Source: Moesziomyces globuligerus
Lineage: Eukaryota > Basidiomycota > Ustilaginomycetes > Ustilaginales > Ustilaginaceae
Direction: 5' to 3'
Assembly (NCBI GenBank): GCA_030849465.1
Contig: JARVLF010000010.1
Location: 496,001-560,000 of the forward strand
Length of the DNA: 64,000 nt
Part shown: positions 38,401 through 47,700 of the stretch, in pieces
How positions within the stretch are numbered: the stretch's first letter is position 1
Layout of the letters: each line of letters opens with the position of its first letter
Program-made: the position numbers and the translations under genes
The notes under the pieces: model-generated
The model's input: only the letters and a program-made list of their open reading frames with translations
Told to the model about the DNA's origin: nothing
Database searches by the model: none

Positions 38401-38737
38401 CGCCCGAAGCGAAGAAGGTGGCGGCCAGACCGAGCTGGGCTGACTGGGTCAGGAAGCGGCGGCGGGAGCGGACAGGCACGACGACCGGCGTGGGTTGGGG
38501 CGGCTCATCGTCGTCGACCTCCTGGTGCGCCTCGGCGCGAAGCTGGTCGTACTCGGATCGCTGAGGATGGAGGAGGTGGGAGAGCAGCTTCTTGGATGGC
38601 TCGAGCAGGACCGAGGCGAGCGCGATGGCGAGGATGGCGGCGGGCTGGACGATGCGGAGGAGGGTGAGCGCCTGATCGTAGTCGTCTTGGGAGGGCGAGG
38701 CGAGTGGCCATGCGTGCTGTGACGACGACGCGAGCAT
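35438..38737 (-). CDS. HMT1: HMT1/ABCB6-type ABC half-transporter (heavy-metal tolerance family)
   Basis: A single exon encodes 1,099 residues from the ATG at 38737 (sequence context GCAGCCATGC); the frame is open a little further but without an earlier ATG. The layout is that of fission yeast Hmt1: an N-terminal extension with about five membrane helices (to ~residue 260), a low-complexity linker, a six-helix ABC domain (about 330-620) and one nucleotide-binding domain. The latter shows Walker A GESGAGKSS (K711), the Q-loop in VVPQEPSLF, the signature LSGGEKQRVAIARTIL, Walker B ILLLDEATSALD and the switch histidine in IAHRLSTI. Hmt1 relatives load phytochelatin- or glutathione-metal complexes into the vacuole. 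A ~190-residue disordered, finally Lys-rich tail (KKLQNRKKNAKRREKERQKK) is unusual for the family. Confidence 0.9.
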   Translation of the reverse strand: MLASSSQHAWPLASPSQDDYDQALTLLRIVQPAAILAIALASVLLEPSKKLLSHLLHPQRSEYDQLRAEAHQEVDDDEPPQPTPVVVPVRSRRRFLTQSAQLGLAATFFASGVLIILRAVLPPKEWQPDLALWRAIDLQALGGLLAWGSVVIAALWEEKVRGRGSYGRGKSGWSVLAGASTDICLLILYMIPKQRRDLPHTSAWSVAQLGLIILRLLLLYPVLILALSWDRVRFVRAADLANETGLGSAAGPSTSAARSAPANGESTGLLHAPGAAAASSYGATTDSANGAANGKDPASKKSSGTQTPNRDPNASMGLSVATAPPPPTFKVFLYRIRFLFPYLWPSKSMKLQLVAVGCVVLLFAARVVNFFTPLALGKLVDDLSSGASPWGDVVIYAGLKMLQGSGSMLTVLQNVLWVPVEQYSDRMMSMMAFEHLLNLSMSFHTKKKTGEVLRILDRGSAINNFFQYLLFSLLPVFIDIFVAMIYMTRTFSPAIGVALFVVMVAYTWTSVQLTTWRTGLRRAMNNKDSICRAISADVLMNWETVKCYSNESYEAERFRSALQDYQKAEFKVIGSLNMLNMVQNLILAFGTLFTIMLVAGSVVRGETTSSQFVVFVTYLQQVYQPLSMLGTLYRVVQQNLVDTDKLMTLLEEKTEVKDVPGAKDLVVTDGVIEFQDVRFSYDGKVEALKGLSFKIDRHSSVALVGESGAGKSSVLRLLYRFYDIQSGRILIDGQDIRNVTQRSLRRAIGVVPQEPSLFNNDIRTNILYGDTKASDEAVEAAALAAQIHDRIQTFPEGYGTVVGERGVRLSGGEKQRVAIARTILKNPPILLLDEATSALDSHTERQLQSALNNLMHGRSSLTIAHRLSTIINCDNIIVMDAGRVIEAGSHAELIASQGAYSKMWEQQIKTQKEQEAAAAAQEASLNADHDAKPTQGAPSSDETAPAEQAEAKPGMLGIVPPAVAGEPENPLKGEGAGGDGGAAKGDDATTATDGGSAAAPSQTEVQAAAELAKHTQPGTNADADDDATAEGRKDGLTVESAVEGGNSGSSSPSLQQDDSPSGSDLASSGTLSKDDRKKLQNRKKNAKRREKERQKKSSG

Positions 38738-39654
38738 GGCTGCCGGCTGAGGAGCTCCGACGAGGTTGAACTCGCGCTGTTGCTTTGGTGGCAGGAAGCG
38801 GGAAACGAGGTGGGAATGGTGTGGTGTGAGGGCAAGCAAGGAAGGCCGCGTCCAGCAAGCAGGCTGAGCACGTCAGACGAGCGCCGCCGCGGTTGACTTG
38901 CTTTCTCAGCGCGAATTTTCCGGATTCTGTTTGCGCCGCCTCGAATGGGCGCTTTTTTCGCGCATCAACTTATTCGCCTGCGCCTTTTCTCCACCTGCGC
39001 ATCGACCAACAGCAACGCGCAACCTCGGCTCGGCGCAGACAAGGCGCAGACGAGCGCATAGCACCGCAGCGCACCGCAGAGCAGCCCAGAGCAGCGCACC
39101 GCAACACACAGACAGCAGCGCAGGCAAAGTGTTGCTCTCAAAGCGCATGGCGACTCCCGGCTTCCGCGCCTTGTTGCGAGCCTCGCTCCTCACCTTCCTA
39201 CTGCGTGTGAAGAGCCGGAGGAAAGGCTGCATACTGAAACCTTGTCTGTGCCTCGACTGTTAAGCGCACACACCTTTACTACTTCTGCCGGCTTCCCCCG
39301 GCATGCGGAAGGGTGAAATGCTCGCGTTCCCGATGGCGTGCTGCTGCGAACAAGACTCGGCGCATGCAAATGAAAGGCAGCACGACGGTGTGAGCAAGGA
39401 ACAGTCCGACGGATCGCTGCGCCAACTTTCCTCTGGCCCACGTACAGCTTTCGCGGCGGAGGATGAGCTAAGGGCGTTGCTCGATGTGCAATCCGCCCTT
39501 CGGTCTTCGTCGGCGTGACGTCCAACAGCCGTGCTCTCAGGGCCAGAGTTGCGAGGGACAGGACCATAGCCAATGATGCGAGGGGCTCCAGGCTTGTGCC
39601 TCGCCGTGATCGACAAGATTCCGAGCGTTTGTAGTCGCGATGAAGCTGTGTGGA
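38738..39654. promoter_or_regulatory. HMT1 promoter and 3' region of the 114-aa gene
   Basis: 917 bp without a gene. Bases 39060-39125 carry irregular CAGAGCAG/CGCACCGCA repeats, and one TGCGCA lies near 38996. Overlapping short frames on both strands have no family resemblance. Confidence 0.35.
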
Positions 39655-40167
39655 TCACTGTGATCCGGATGAGGCGGATGCCTTGACCAGATCGCTAGCG
39701 AATCGCTCGTTGACCGTCTCTGCGTTGACCAAAGCCATTCCCAAACGTCGATTTGTCGATGGTCAGATCAGGTAGCAAGGCGATGATGTTCCCGGGAGAG
39801 GTTCGGATGAGACTTACTCTTGTTGGGGCCCCATGCGGATCCGGCGGCGCCTGGTGCGGCCTTGTAGACCTCGGGCCTCTCTGCAAAGACCTTGGACGAC
39901 GTCAGTCGATCAAGCCCAACCTCTTGCCCATGCCCGGACCTTGCACTTACGAGTCTCTGGGATCTTCTTGTCTGCCAGATCGGTCTGGATGTTCTTCCAC
40001 CTTGCCTGCATCCACGCTTCGGCCTCGGAGGCATCGAAGCCATCGCTGCCGAGGGGCGTCGACGACTTTTGCGCAGCGGCGGGCGAGCCTTTGGCGCTGC
40101 TGGCTCGTGCGCCAATGTCGGCGCCCGAGATCGCCGCTGCTGCGATCGCTGCCGATGTCGACTGCAT
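39655..40167 (-). CDS. small protein of unknown function, three exons
   Basis: Read on the minus strand, exons 40167-39951, 39880-39818 and 39719-39655 join to a 114-residue protein. Introns are 70 nt (39881-39950) and 98 nt (39720-39817), with GTAAGT donors and GCAG acceptors, both phase 1. Splicing restores one continuous frame ending in TGA. I do not recognise the protein. It begins MQSTSAAIAAAAISGADIGA, has an Ala/Ser-rich first third, then a denser, probably helical core around EAEAWMQARWKNIQTDLADK, then PETQRPEVYKAAPGAAGSAW and a short tail KKTVNERFASDLVKAS. There is no transmembrane segment; the N-terminus has no clear targeting signal. Evidence that it is real is the coherent pair of splice sites and the charged, non-repetitive core. 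No function is proposed. Confidence 0.6.
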
Positions 40168-40613
40168 GGTTCTGCCAGTGTCCAGCGGCTCGATTCGTGC
40201 CGCTCGTCGCAAAGCGTTTCGACGGTACGGATCCAAGATGCGCCGAAATCAGCCGAAAGCTCAAAGCGACCAACGCACTGAAGCTTTCCCACCCAAAATT
40301 CCAAACCAAGCCCGACCAAGCCAGGGTCCGATGGTCGAGTCTCACGCGCCTTGACCACGCCTCGATCCGACCGCCCGGACTTTAGACGGCTTGACCCGCC
40401 GACCGCAAACCACTTTCGTGCATCAGGATCGCACAAAACGGATTCACCAGCCTGTCCACGCTCTGTTCTGCAGCTATCACAGTCAGATTGGACGTTTTCC
40501 AATGCACGCAAATAAGCTGGAGACGACATGCATGGGCTGGAGCTGACAGGGCCCTACTGGGCAGACAAGGCGATCAATACCGGCGCGAACGGGTATCAGA
40601 GTCTCCCATCCGG
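40168..40613. promoter_or_regulatory. promoter of the 114-aa gene / ARL1 3' region
   Basis: 446 bp between tandem minus-strand genes. No gene or repeat is seen. Confidence 0.35.
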
Positions 40614-41362
40614 TCACTTTGTCTGGAGTGTCGTGACGAGCCTGGACATCGAAGAAACGCAAGGAGAAGAACGATGCCGAAGACCGGTGTCAGTATCGAT
40701 CTGGGCTCCAAGTTTGTCTATGCCTGTGTGTGGGGCTTGCACGTACCAGTCGAGTCCCTCTTCGAGCCCGTCTCCTTTTGTAGCGCAGCACTTGTGTATG
40801 GACCATTGACGATCCTTGAGCTCGCTCAGCCCGAGCTTTTCGCTCACCTCGCCCTCGTTTAGCGCGCCGGGCAGGTCCTGCTTGTTTGCGAACACAAGCA
40901 GCTTCGAGTCCCTCAGCTCTTCCTCCGACAGCATTGCCAGCAGCTCCGCCTTGGCTGTCCCCAGCCTTTCGGTGTCCGAGGCGTCGATGACGTAGATGAT
41001 CGCAGAGGTGTTGGCGTAGTAGCACCTCCAGTATGGACTGCGATAGCGGCACAGCATTGCGAACAGCACAGGTGTCAGCACATCCACGCCGGTCCGACGT
41101 TCTCGCAGACGAGAGGTCATTCGACTTACCGGATCGATGTTTGTCCGCCGAGATCCCAAACCTGGAACTTGATGTTCTTGTATTCCACCGTCTCTACGTT
41201 GAAGCCGATGGTCGGGATCGTCGACACCACCTCGCCTATTTGAAGCCGATACAGGATGGTCGTCTTGCCCGCGCTGTCGAGCCCGAGCATGAGTATCCTC
41301 ACCTCTTCGTTCTTGTTCCAGAACGCCAGCTTGGAGAACATCGACGAGAACGTGACGCCCAT
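40614..41362 (-). CDS. ARL1: ADP-ribosylation factor-like GTPase Arl1
   Basis: Three exons on the minus strand, 41362-41130, 41037-40747 and 40641-40614, give 183 residues, as in other Arl1 proteins. Introns are 92 and 105 nt; the last exon has only 28 nt, encoding the end LVTTLQTK. Arl1 recruits golgin tethers to the trans-Golgi network. Gly2 (MGVTFSSMF) is the myristoylation site. Nucleotide-binding motifs are GLDSAGKTT (P-loop), PTIGFNVE (switch 1), [13 protein letters not shown] (switch 2, split by intron 1), NKQD and CATKGDG in place of the usual SAxKG. The [17 protein letters not shown] block separates Arl1 from Arf1. P-loop position 4 is Ser instead of the usual Gly (GLDGAGKT), which is uncommon. 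It is divergent from SmE. Confidence 0.93.
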
Positions 41363-42278
41363 CTTGATGCAACGGCTCGTCCGACCTTCGGAGACGGTGG
41401 AATGCGTCCGATGTATGCCTTGGCGCCTGCAGACGATTCACTCGTTGCCGGCTGCCAGCGATCAGTGTCCTCTGACAGGAAAGCTTTGCGCTGTCCTGAG
41501 ATAAGCAGCTCAGCCCGAAGACGCAACCCGAGTGATCGGTCCTGAAAGCAGGCTCCGAGCCTAGATGAGCAGAACCGAGATGTTTGCTCCCAGAGCGGTT
41601 CCGGAGTGTAGCAAGCTGGCCGCGCTGCTTTGCCGACTTTGACGGCTCGAGTGAGTAATGCCAGGTCGCTGTGTTGGAGCTTTCGAGCGTCTTGCCGCCA
41701 CAAAGAGGATGTCGATGCTACACCCGTGAGGCCCGTGGCAAGTGGATCCAGCGAACCGAGCACAGCGAGTGGGAGGTGACGAACGGAAGCGTGGCGGCGG
41801 GGCGGGATTGAGCTTCCGTGATGCACGGTGCTGGCCTTGCATGCATAGCGCGCTCGCTGGCTGTTGGAGACTTGTCGTGACCGATGCCCGATTCGAGTCG
41901 ATTTGAGGTCGAACCCAAATCTCGATAGGGTCGCGTTGCTGAATGCCGATGTGCCAACGGCTGGAATTCGGACGTGCAAAGTGCAGCCCTTCGCGGTCGA
42001 CTCGGATGCTCTCGCCGCTTGTCCTCGTCATCACTCCCATCTCCGCTCTTTGCACGCTCGACCGACTCAGCGCTTCCTCGATCACTCGCCAACTCGCACA
42101 CACAGCATCGCCTTCAAAGCCGCTGGTGACCGAGCCGAACTAGCGCGGATCCACGTGAGAGCAGCCGATCCTCCCCTCTCATTCTCGACCGTACATCCAT
42201 CCTCGCATCCTTTGCCGGTGCCTCGACGCTTTCATCGCCAGCAGTAGCTTCGGATCATCACGAGCGAGGCCAGCCATC
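41363..42278. promoter_or_regulatory. divergent promoter, ARL1 / SmE
   Basis: 916 bp between divergent starts. I see no gene, RNA gene or tandem repeat. Short frames on both strands lack coding character. Confidence 0.4.
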
Positions 42279-42745
42279 ATGTCTGGACGAAGCAAAGTGT
42301 CGGTGCAGCCGATCAACATCATCTTCCGCCACCTGCAGCAGCAGACAAGAGTGTCGCTCTGGCTCTACGACAATGTCGACTTTCGCATCGAGGGCAAGAT
42401 CATCGTAAGTGCTCCCCGAACATCCACTCAGCCGCTCGCTATGCAACGCTGCTTTATGTATGAGTCTTCCCGGAAACGTGCCTCTGACCTCGTTGCTTTG
42501 TGGTATGACAGGGGTTCGACGAGTTCATGAACGTGACGTTGGCAGATGCAGAGGAGGTATGGCTCAAGAAGGATCACAAGCGCGTCGAGCTTGGGCGCAT
42601 CCTGTTGAAAGGCGACAACATTGTAAGTTCCAGACCCCATACCTTCCGTCTACAAACGCGAATTGAGGATGCAGAGCTGACTAGAGAATGGCATCTTCTG
42701 CGCCACTTGTTCGCGATCCAGACGCTCATCCAGCCAGCAAAGTGA
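42279..42745 (+). CDS. SME1: small nuclear ribonucleoprotein SmE
   Basis: Three exons, 42279-42404, 42512-42622 and 42722-42745, give 86 residues. SmE is part of the seven-member Sm ring on U1, U2, U4 and U5 snRNAs. The Sm1 motif is split by intron 1 ([18 protein letters not shown] then [16 protein letters not shown]), and the Sm2 motif is [10 protein letters not shown]. The final exon of 24 nt supplies TLIQPAK, the expected Sm tail; this choice is much better than reading on into the intron. Intron 2 (42623-42721) is 99 nt, a multiple of three, and contains no in-frame stop. The gene converges on VPS29 with 218 bp between stops. Confidence 0.93.
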
Positions 42746-42963
42746 TCCGACCGAAACAGAGTGACCGCCTCTACGAGGGCTGCTCGTGTGCATCACTGCA
42801 TCGACTCGTTAGCACAGAGATGCCGAGAACCACGTCTCGCTCTCGCTTGTACTTGTACCCTTAGAAAGAAACGAACATCGACTCCCGTCGCAGCCGGCCC
42901 CATGGGCATATTGCATGGTATAACACGGACGCGGGGTTGCGGTGGACAAGCGAACAGGGTGGA

Positions 42964-44008
42964 TCATCGCGATGCTTGCTGGCCGTAGCCACCGCCGACA
43001 GCGCCAACGACCGCGGGTGCACCGGATGCTCCGCGTTGCAATGCCAAAGCGTTGCTGTCGAGGTTCTTGCGGTACTCGATCTTCTCCACCTTGACGTCTC
43101 CGTCGATGAGCTGATAGACATACGTCACCACGACGGCACCTTGAATGTCGAGCACTGTGCGATGCCAGATGAGAGACGTTCAGGGTCAGCGATGAAGTTT
43201 GCAAGCTGCTGCTTGGTACTACTATCGCAGTGACGAATGCACAGGGATAGTGGCGGGTAGGAAGGATCAACTCACATGCAAAACTCGGGACAGGCGCGGG
43301 GGCCTCCTTTGCTTCGAGCTCCTCGTCGTCAGCGTTGGTCTCGTCTGCTTTCTCTGTAGATTCGCCGTCCTTGCTTGCCGTCTTGGTATCTGCGGACTTG
43401 CTCTTGGCTGTGGCGTCGGCCTTTTTGGTGTCGTTGGCCTTGGCGTTCTTCTTTGTGCTGGAGTCGTCGGCAGCGCTCTTCTCCGTCTTGTTCGCGTCCG
43501 CAGCTTGTGAGTCCGATTGGCTCTGCTTGGAAGCCGCCTTCTCTGCGAGGGTAGCGACCGAGGCCGGGTCTCTGAGGGGCCAAGTGGGATGCCAGGCGCC
43601 TGTGGCACTGCCAGGGTTGACGAAGAAGCGGCCTTCGAGCTCGAATGCTTCGAAGCGGTGCGTGTGTCCGGTGAGGAGGATGTCGACGTCCATCGCCCTG
43701 GCTACTGCGGCAAGAGATTGTGTATCGCCTGCAGGGACGACCTGGTGTCCGTGCAGCACGCCTATGCGCAACGGCGCGTGGTTGAGGATGAGGCTGGAGG
43801 GGAAGTGGGGGTTGTCGTCATAGTCGCCCTTGACCAGGTGCACGTCGCCGGCGATGGTGCGTAGGTAGTGGAGGTAGTCGGTGTTGCACACGTTGCCCGT
43901 GCAGATGATCTGCTGGATCTTGCCGGGCACGAGCAGCTTCTTGAACTTGGCAGGCAAGTCGTGCGCGCGGAAGGGGATGTGCAGGTCGCCGATCACGAGG
44001 ACCAACAT
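42964..44008 (-). CDS. VPS29: retromer subunit Vps29
   Basis: Two exons on the minus strand, 44008-43276 and 43154-42964, with a 121-nt intron (GTGAGT donor, ACAG acceptor, phase 1), give 307 residues. Vps29 is a metallophosphoesterase-fold scaffold in the retromer cargo-selective complex on endosomes. Motifs run in order: [66 protein letters not shown] and [11 protein letters not shown]. As in other Vps29 proteins, the catalytic GNHE of true phosphatases is GDYD here. Between [15 protein letters not shown] and the last strand block ([20 protein letters not shown]) lies a ~90-residue Lys/Ala/Ser/Asp-rich insert; yeast has an insert at the same place, whereas human Vps29 (182 residues) does not. 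Confidence 0.95.
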
Positions 44009-44769
44009 GGCTGGTTGACACCGATATGCAGCGCGACTTGGCCGAGATTCGAGCAGCAGCAAAAGAGGCTGCGCGCAAACAATATGTGTAGGATGAACTG
44101 GTGGGCCGTCGGTGGCTGCGGTGATGGTGGTGGTGGTGTCGACAGCGCAAGGGAGCTCTCGTGGGAGCATGTCGACTGCGCGATGTGGAGTCGGCAAGCG
44201 CAAGGGCCACACTCTGGCCCCTGGATATGTGCACTCTAACACTTTACTCCACGCCGCTTTTCGATGAGACGCGACAAGAGAGCGAGCAGCTGCAAAAAAC
44301 ACGGCTCAGCAGCGTAGAGAGCGCGCGCCGCTGCAGCGTTCTTCTTGCAGCGTCGCCTTGGCGCGGCGCTGGCTCTCAAGCCAACGTCAGTCACAGTCAC
44401 GAGTCGAAGCCAACGCCTCTCCGCGTCAGAAAGCGCCTCGCCTGGACTCCGCTGCAAGTGCACAACTGCAGTTGTCCGGAGCACCCTTGACTTGACTGGG
44501 CCTGGCGGCTCCTTCCGCTCCACCTCCTCCTCCTCCTGCTCCTCCTCCTAGAACGCTTCTCTGCATTGCACCGCCTCGCAATCTCTGCTGCTAGCTGGCT
44601 TGGACGCCCTCCAGCACTCACTCTGGCATCAGCTCAAACGCATTGATGCAGCAGTCCACACGATCCTAGAGACACTCGAGTCTCGATCCTGCTGCGGCCC
44701 TTGCTCCAGGCTTCGAGCGCGCTCCTTCCGCATCGGTGATCCAGCCCAGGCTGGGCACAAGCTCGAAGC
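44009..44769. promoter_or_regulatory. divergent promoter, VPS29 / SET1
   Basis: 761 bp between divergent starts. The probable SET1 leader contains a CCT/CTC triplet run at 44520-44550. No gene is seen. Confidence 0.4.
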
Positions 44770-47700
44770 ATGCCTTCCTTCGATTCCCAGAGTAGGCATG
44801 CCTCCGGCTCCGCCTCCTCCAGGAATGACACTCGGAGACGGAATGAGCGCAGCTTTCCAGACAAGTATCCCGAGCGGCGTTCGCCCGACTGGAGACACCG
44901 CAGCTCGGATCGAGACTTTGAATCTCGCTCGTTTTCCGAGCGGAAGCGTGATGGTGAGCGTGGGCACGATTACGACGGTCACTACCACCCTTCCACCTCC
45001 TCCTACGGCTACAACTATCCGGAAGATCGCCCCAACACGTCGCGACAACGTTCGCCTCACGCTGCCTCCCGCCATGACTCCGACCACCACCATCGCCGGC
45101 CAGATCGACGTGATCGCTCTCCGCGTACCGAAAGAGAGAGGCGTCGCGAGCCAGAGCAAGATTGGAAACATGGCTGGGACGCGGGTCCAGATGACGACAA
45201 ACGCCCAGGTTCCAGGCCATATGGTGACCGGAACACGCCTCTCGACCCAGGTCGCAGCGCCAGGGCTTCGCATTTCCACCGTGCGTCCAGTCCGGACGGC
45301 GCGTACAGGCACAGTGGCACGCACAGTCGAGGACCGGAGGATCACCACAGCTCCCGTCATGACCGCAGGTACTCCGAGTCGCGCGAACCGCGGCATCATG
45401 ACAGTCACAGACGTGTAGGGCGATCCGACAGAAGTCGGAGCAGGTCTCGCGAACCGTTGCACAGATCCGACACCAGAGACCGGCATCGACCTTCCACATC
45501 CCGCCCTGCCTCGCATGCAGCAGCGGAGCCGGGAGAGCTCATCGACCAGAGCCCTCGACCAGACAAAGACAATGCCACGCAGCCTCCTCCCCCGTCCGCG
45601 CCGCCCTCTCGTCCACAGCCGCCGTACCCGGAGACCGCTCGGAAACATCCCCCGCTTAGCGTCAACGCCGATCAAGATGACGACCGCCACGAGGCGCTCG
45701 CACGCTCGTCCAGTGCGATGCGTGGAGCCAACGGATTCCATCAAGATTCCACTTCTGGCCGCGACTCGCACCATCCCCGCACCAGCGACATCAACGGATC
45801 GCATCCCAGCAGGACAATCCAAACCAACGGCCATTCCCGGTCCGACCGAGAAGACCGACGTGCCGGCTCAAGCCGAAGACCGCCCTCACCCGTCCCCCGA
45901 TCGAACCCCTCGCGGCCAGAGACCTCGTCCACATCATCCCCAGCCCCTCCTCGCCCCGAGGATGCCGCCGTCCAAGCTGGCGATCCGCGACCGCCTCCGA
46001 GCCGATCCTTCGGGCACGTCCCGCTTCCGCACGAGCTGGACGCAGAGCAAAGGGGTCAAAATGCCATGGTTTCGAATCTTATCGACGTCGACAAGGAGTT
46101 CAAACCCAAATGGAAGACGGCAGCAGAAAAGCAAGTCGTCGATGCCAAGGTGCTCGACCCACGCAAAGGCCGCAAGCTTCCGTCGAGCCGCACGCTTCAT
46201 CGGTGCAAATTCATCTGGGACGCCAACTCGGTGGGGATCAAGCCGCTTCCACCGCCTCGCAACCTCGTCATCACTGGTCTGACGCCCCTGATTGGGGCCG
46301 GCCAAGTCCTGCCTCTTGTTCGCACCTTCGGCCGCATCTCCGCCTCCAAGCTCGAAATGCATCCTGCCATCGGCCAAAGTCTGGGCATCTTCTGTATCAC
46401 TTTTGCCCATGACTTTGACGAGCGCGGCAAAGTCGTCCACGAGCTCGTCGACGGTCAGACGCCCCAGAACGGAGCCAAGGCGGCCAAGGCGGCGCAGCTC
46501 GCCCTCAATGGTCGTCAGATCGGACCTAGCCGGATCATCACCCTCCTCGACCGTGAAGGTGAGGTGGTCGCCGAACAGGTCAAGCTCAGCCTCGCTGCCT
46601 CCCAAGCCAAACGCTCCGCTCCCAATGCTTCAGCGGCGGTCACAGCAGCGGCGTCATCCCGCCCCTCGCAATCCAACATGCCTCCACCGGACAAGCCACG
46701 CGCTTCCAGGCCGCCTGCCGATGCCGGTCCAGCCTTGCAACCGCAGTCGTCTTCGTCCGTCGCACGCCAAGTCTCACCTCGCCACGACCCGCGTTCGCCT
46801 GGATGGAGGTCCTCGCAAACATCGTCGTCTTACGCCGACGAAGCACGCAGGGAGCGCCCAAGCTCGACAGCCGATCTTCACGGCCGTCGTCGCGAAGTGG
46901 GTGGACGCGATGCGTCTTTCGCAAGATCCCACACGAGCCGAAGCGAGAGCAGCAGCAACGAGCCGTCGACAGCAGGCGTTTGGGAACATGCCAAGACACC
47001 GCGCAAGATCCCCAAAGCCGAGATCATGGAAGAGCTGCGAGCCGGGGAGCGCCATTACGCATTCATCCCCAAGCCCAAGTCTTGCGACGTCACGACCAAG
47101 GAGATCAACGAGCAAATGGCCAACACGGGGGCACGCTGGATCCGAGAGAGCGACGATGGCTGGTACGCCGCCTTCGACTCAAAGAGCGACGCTCATAGAT
47201 GCAGGGTCGCCAACGAGACGCTCACTGTCGGAGCCTACACGTTGCGAGTGCACGTGAGCAACCCGCCAGCCGCAGCAGCACCAGCTAGTCGCGGTGGCGA
47301 GCCGAAATCCAATGCCGCCGTCAATTCAGCCTCGGCGATCCGCAAGCAAGCAGCTGCGCCCGCCGAGACGCCGCGCACGAAGCTGGAAACCGGCCTGCGC
47401 CCTCTCACGACCGAGGAGAAGCAAAAGACGCAGTGGACCGCGGCCGAGCTCCAGGATGCCGTCTTCCGCATGCTTCAGAAAGAGCTCGCCGAAGTCTTCC
47501 TCCGTGATGTTAAGAGCAGGGTCGTCGGTCCGCATCTGACCTCGTACCTCAAACCGGATGGCGAGGGCGGCAAGATCCTGGCAAAAGCCGTCATCAAGAA
47601 GCCCGCCTTTCCATCCAAAGCACTCGATCGAGGCTCGGCGACAGCAACGACTGATGGAGAGGCTCGTCTGCCCTCCTTCCGCAAGCTTGGAAGCGTCAAG

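Noticed and set aside
39000..39125. CAG/CGCA-rich irregular repeats upstream of HMT1, considered as a minisatellite
   Set aside because: Units vary in length and sequence; not a clean tandem array.
42662..42680. Alternative SmE intron 2 acceptor at GATGCAG followed by AGC TGA
   Set aside because: It would end the protein GDNIS; the acceptor at 42721 restores the conserved TLIQ tail.
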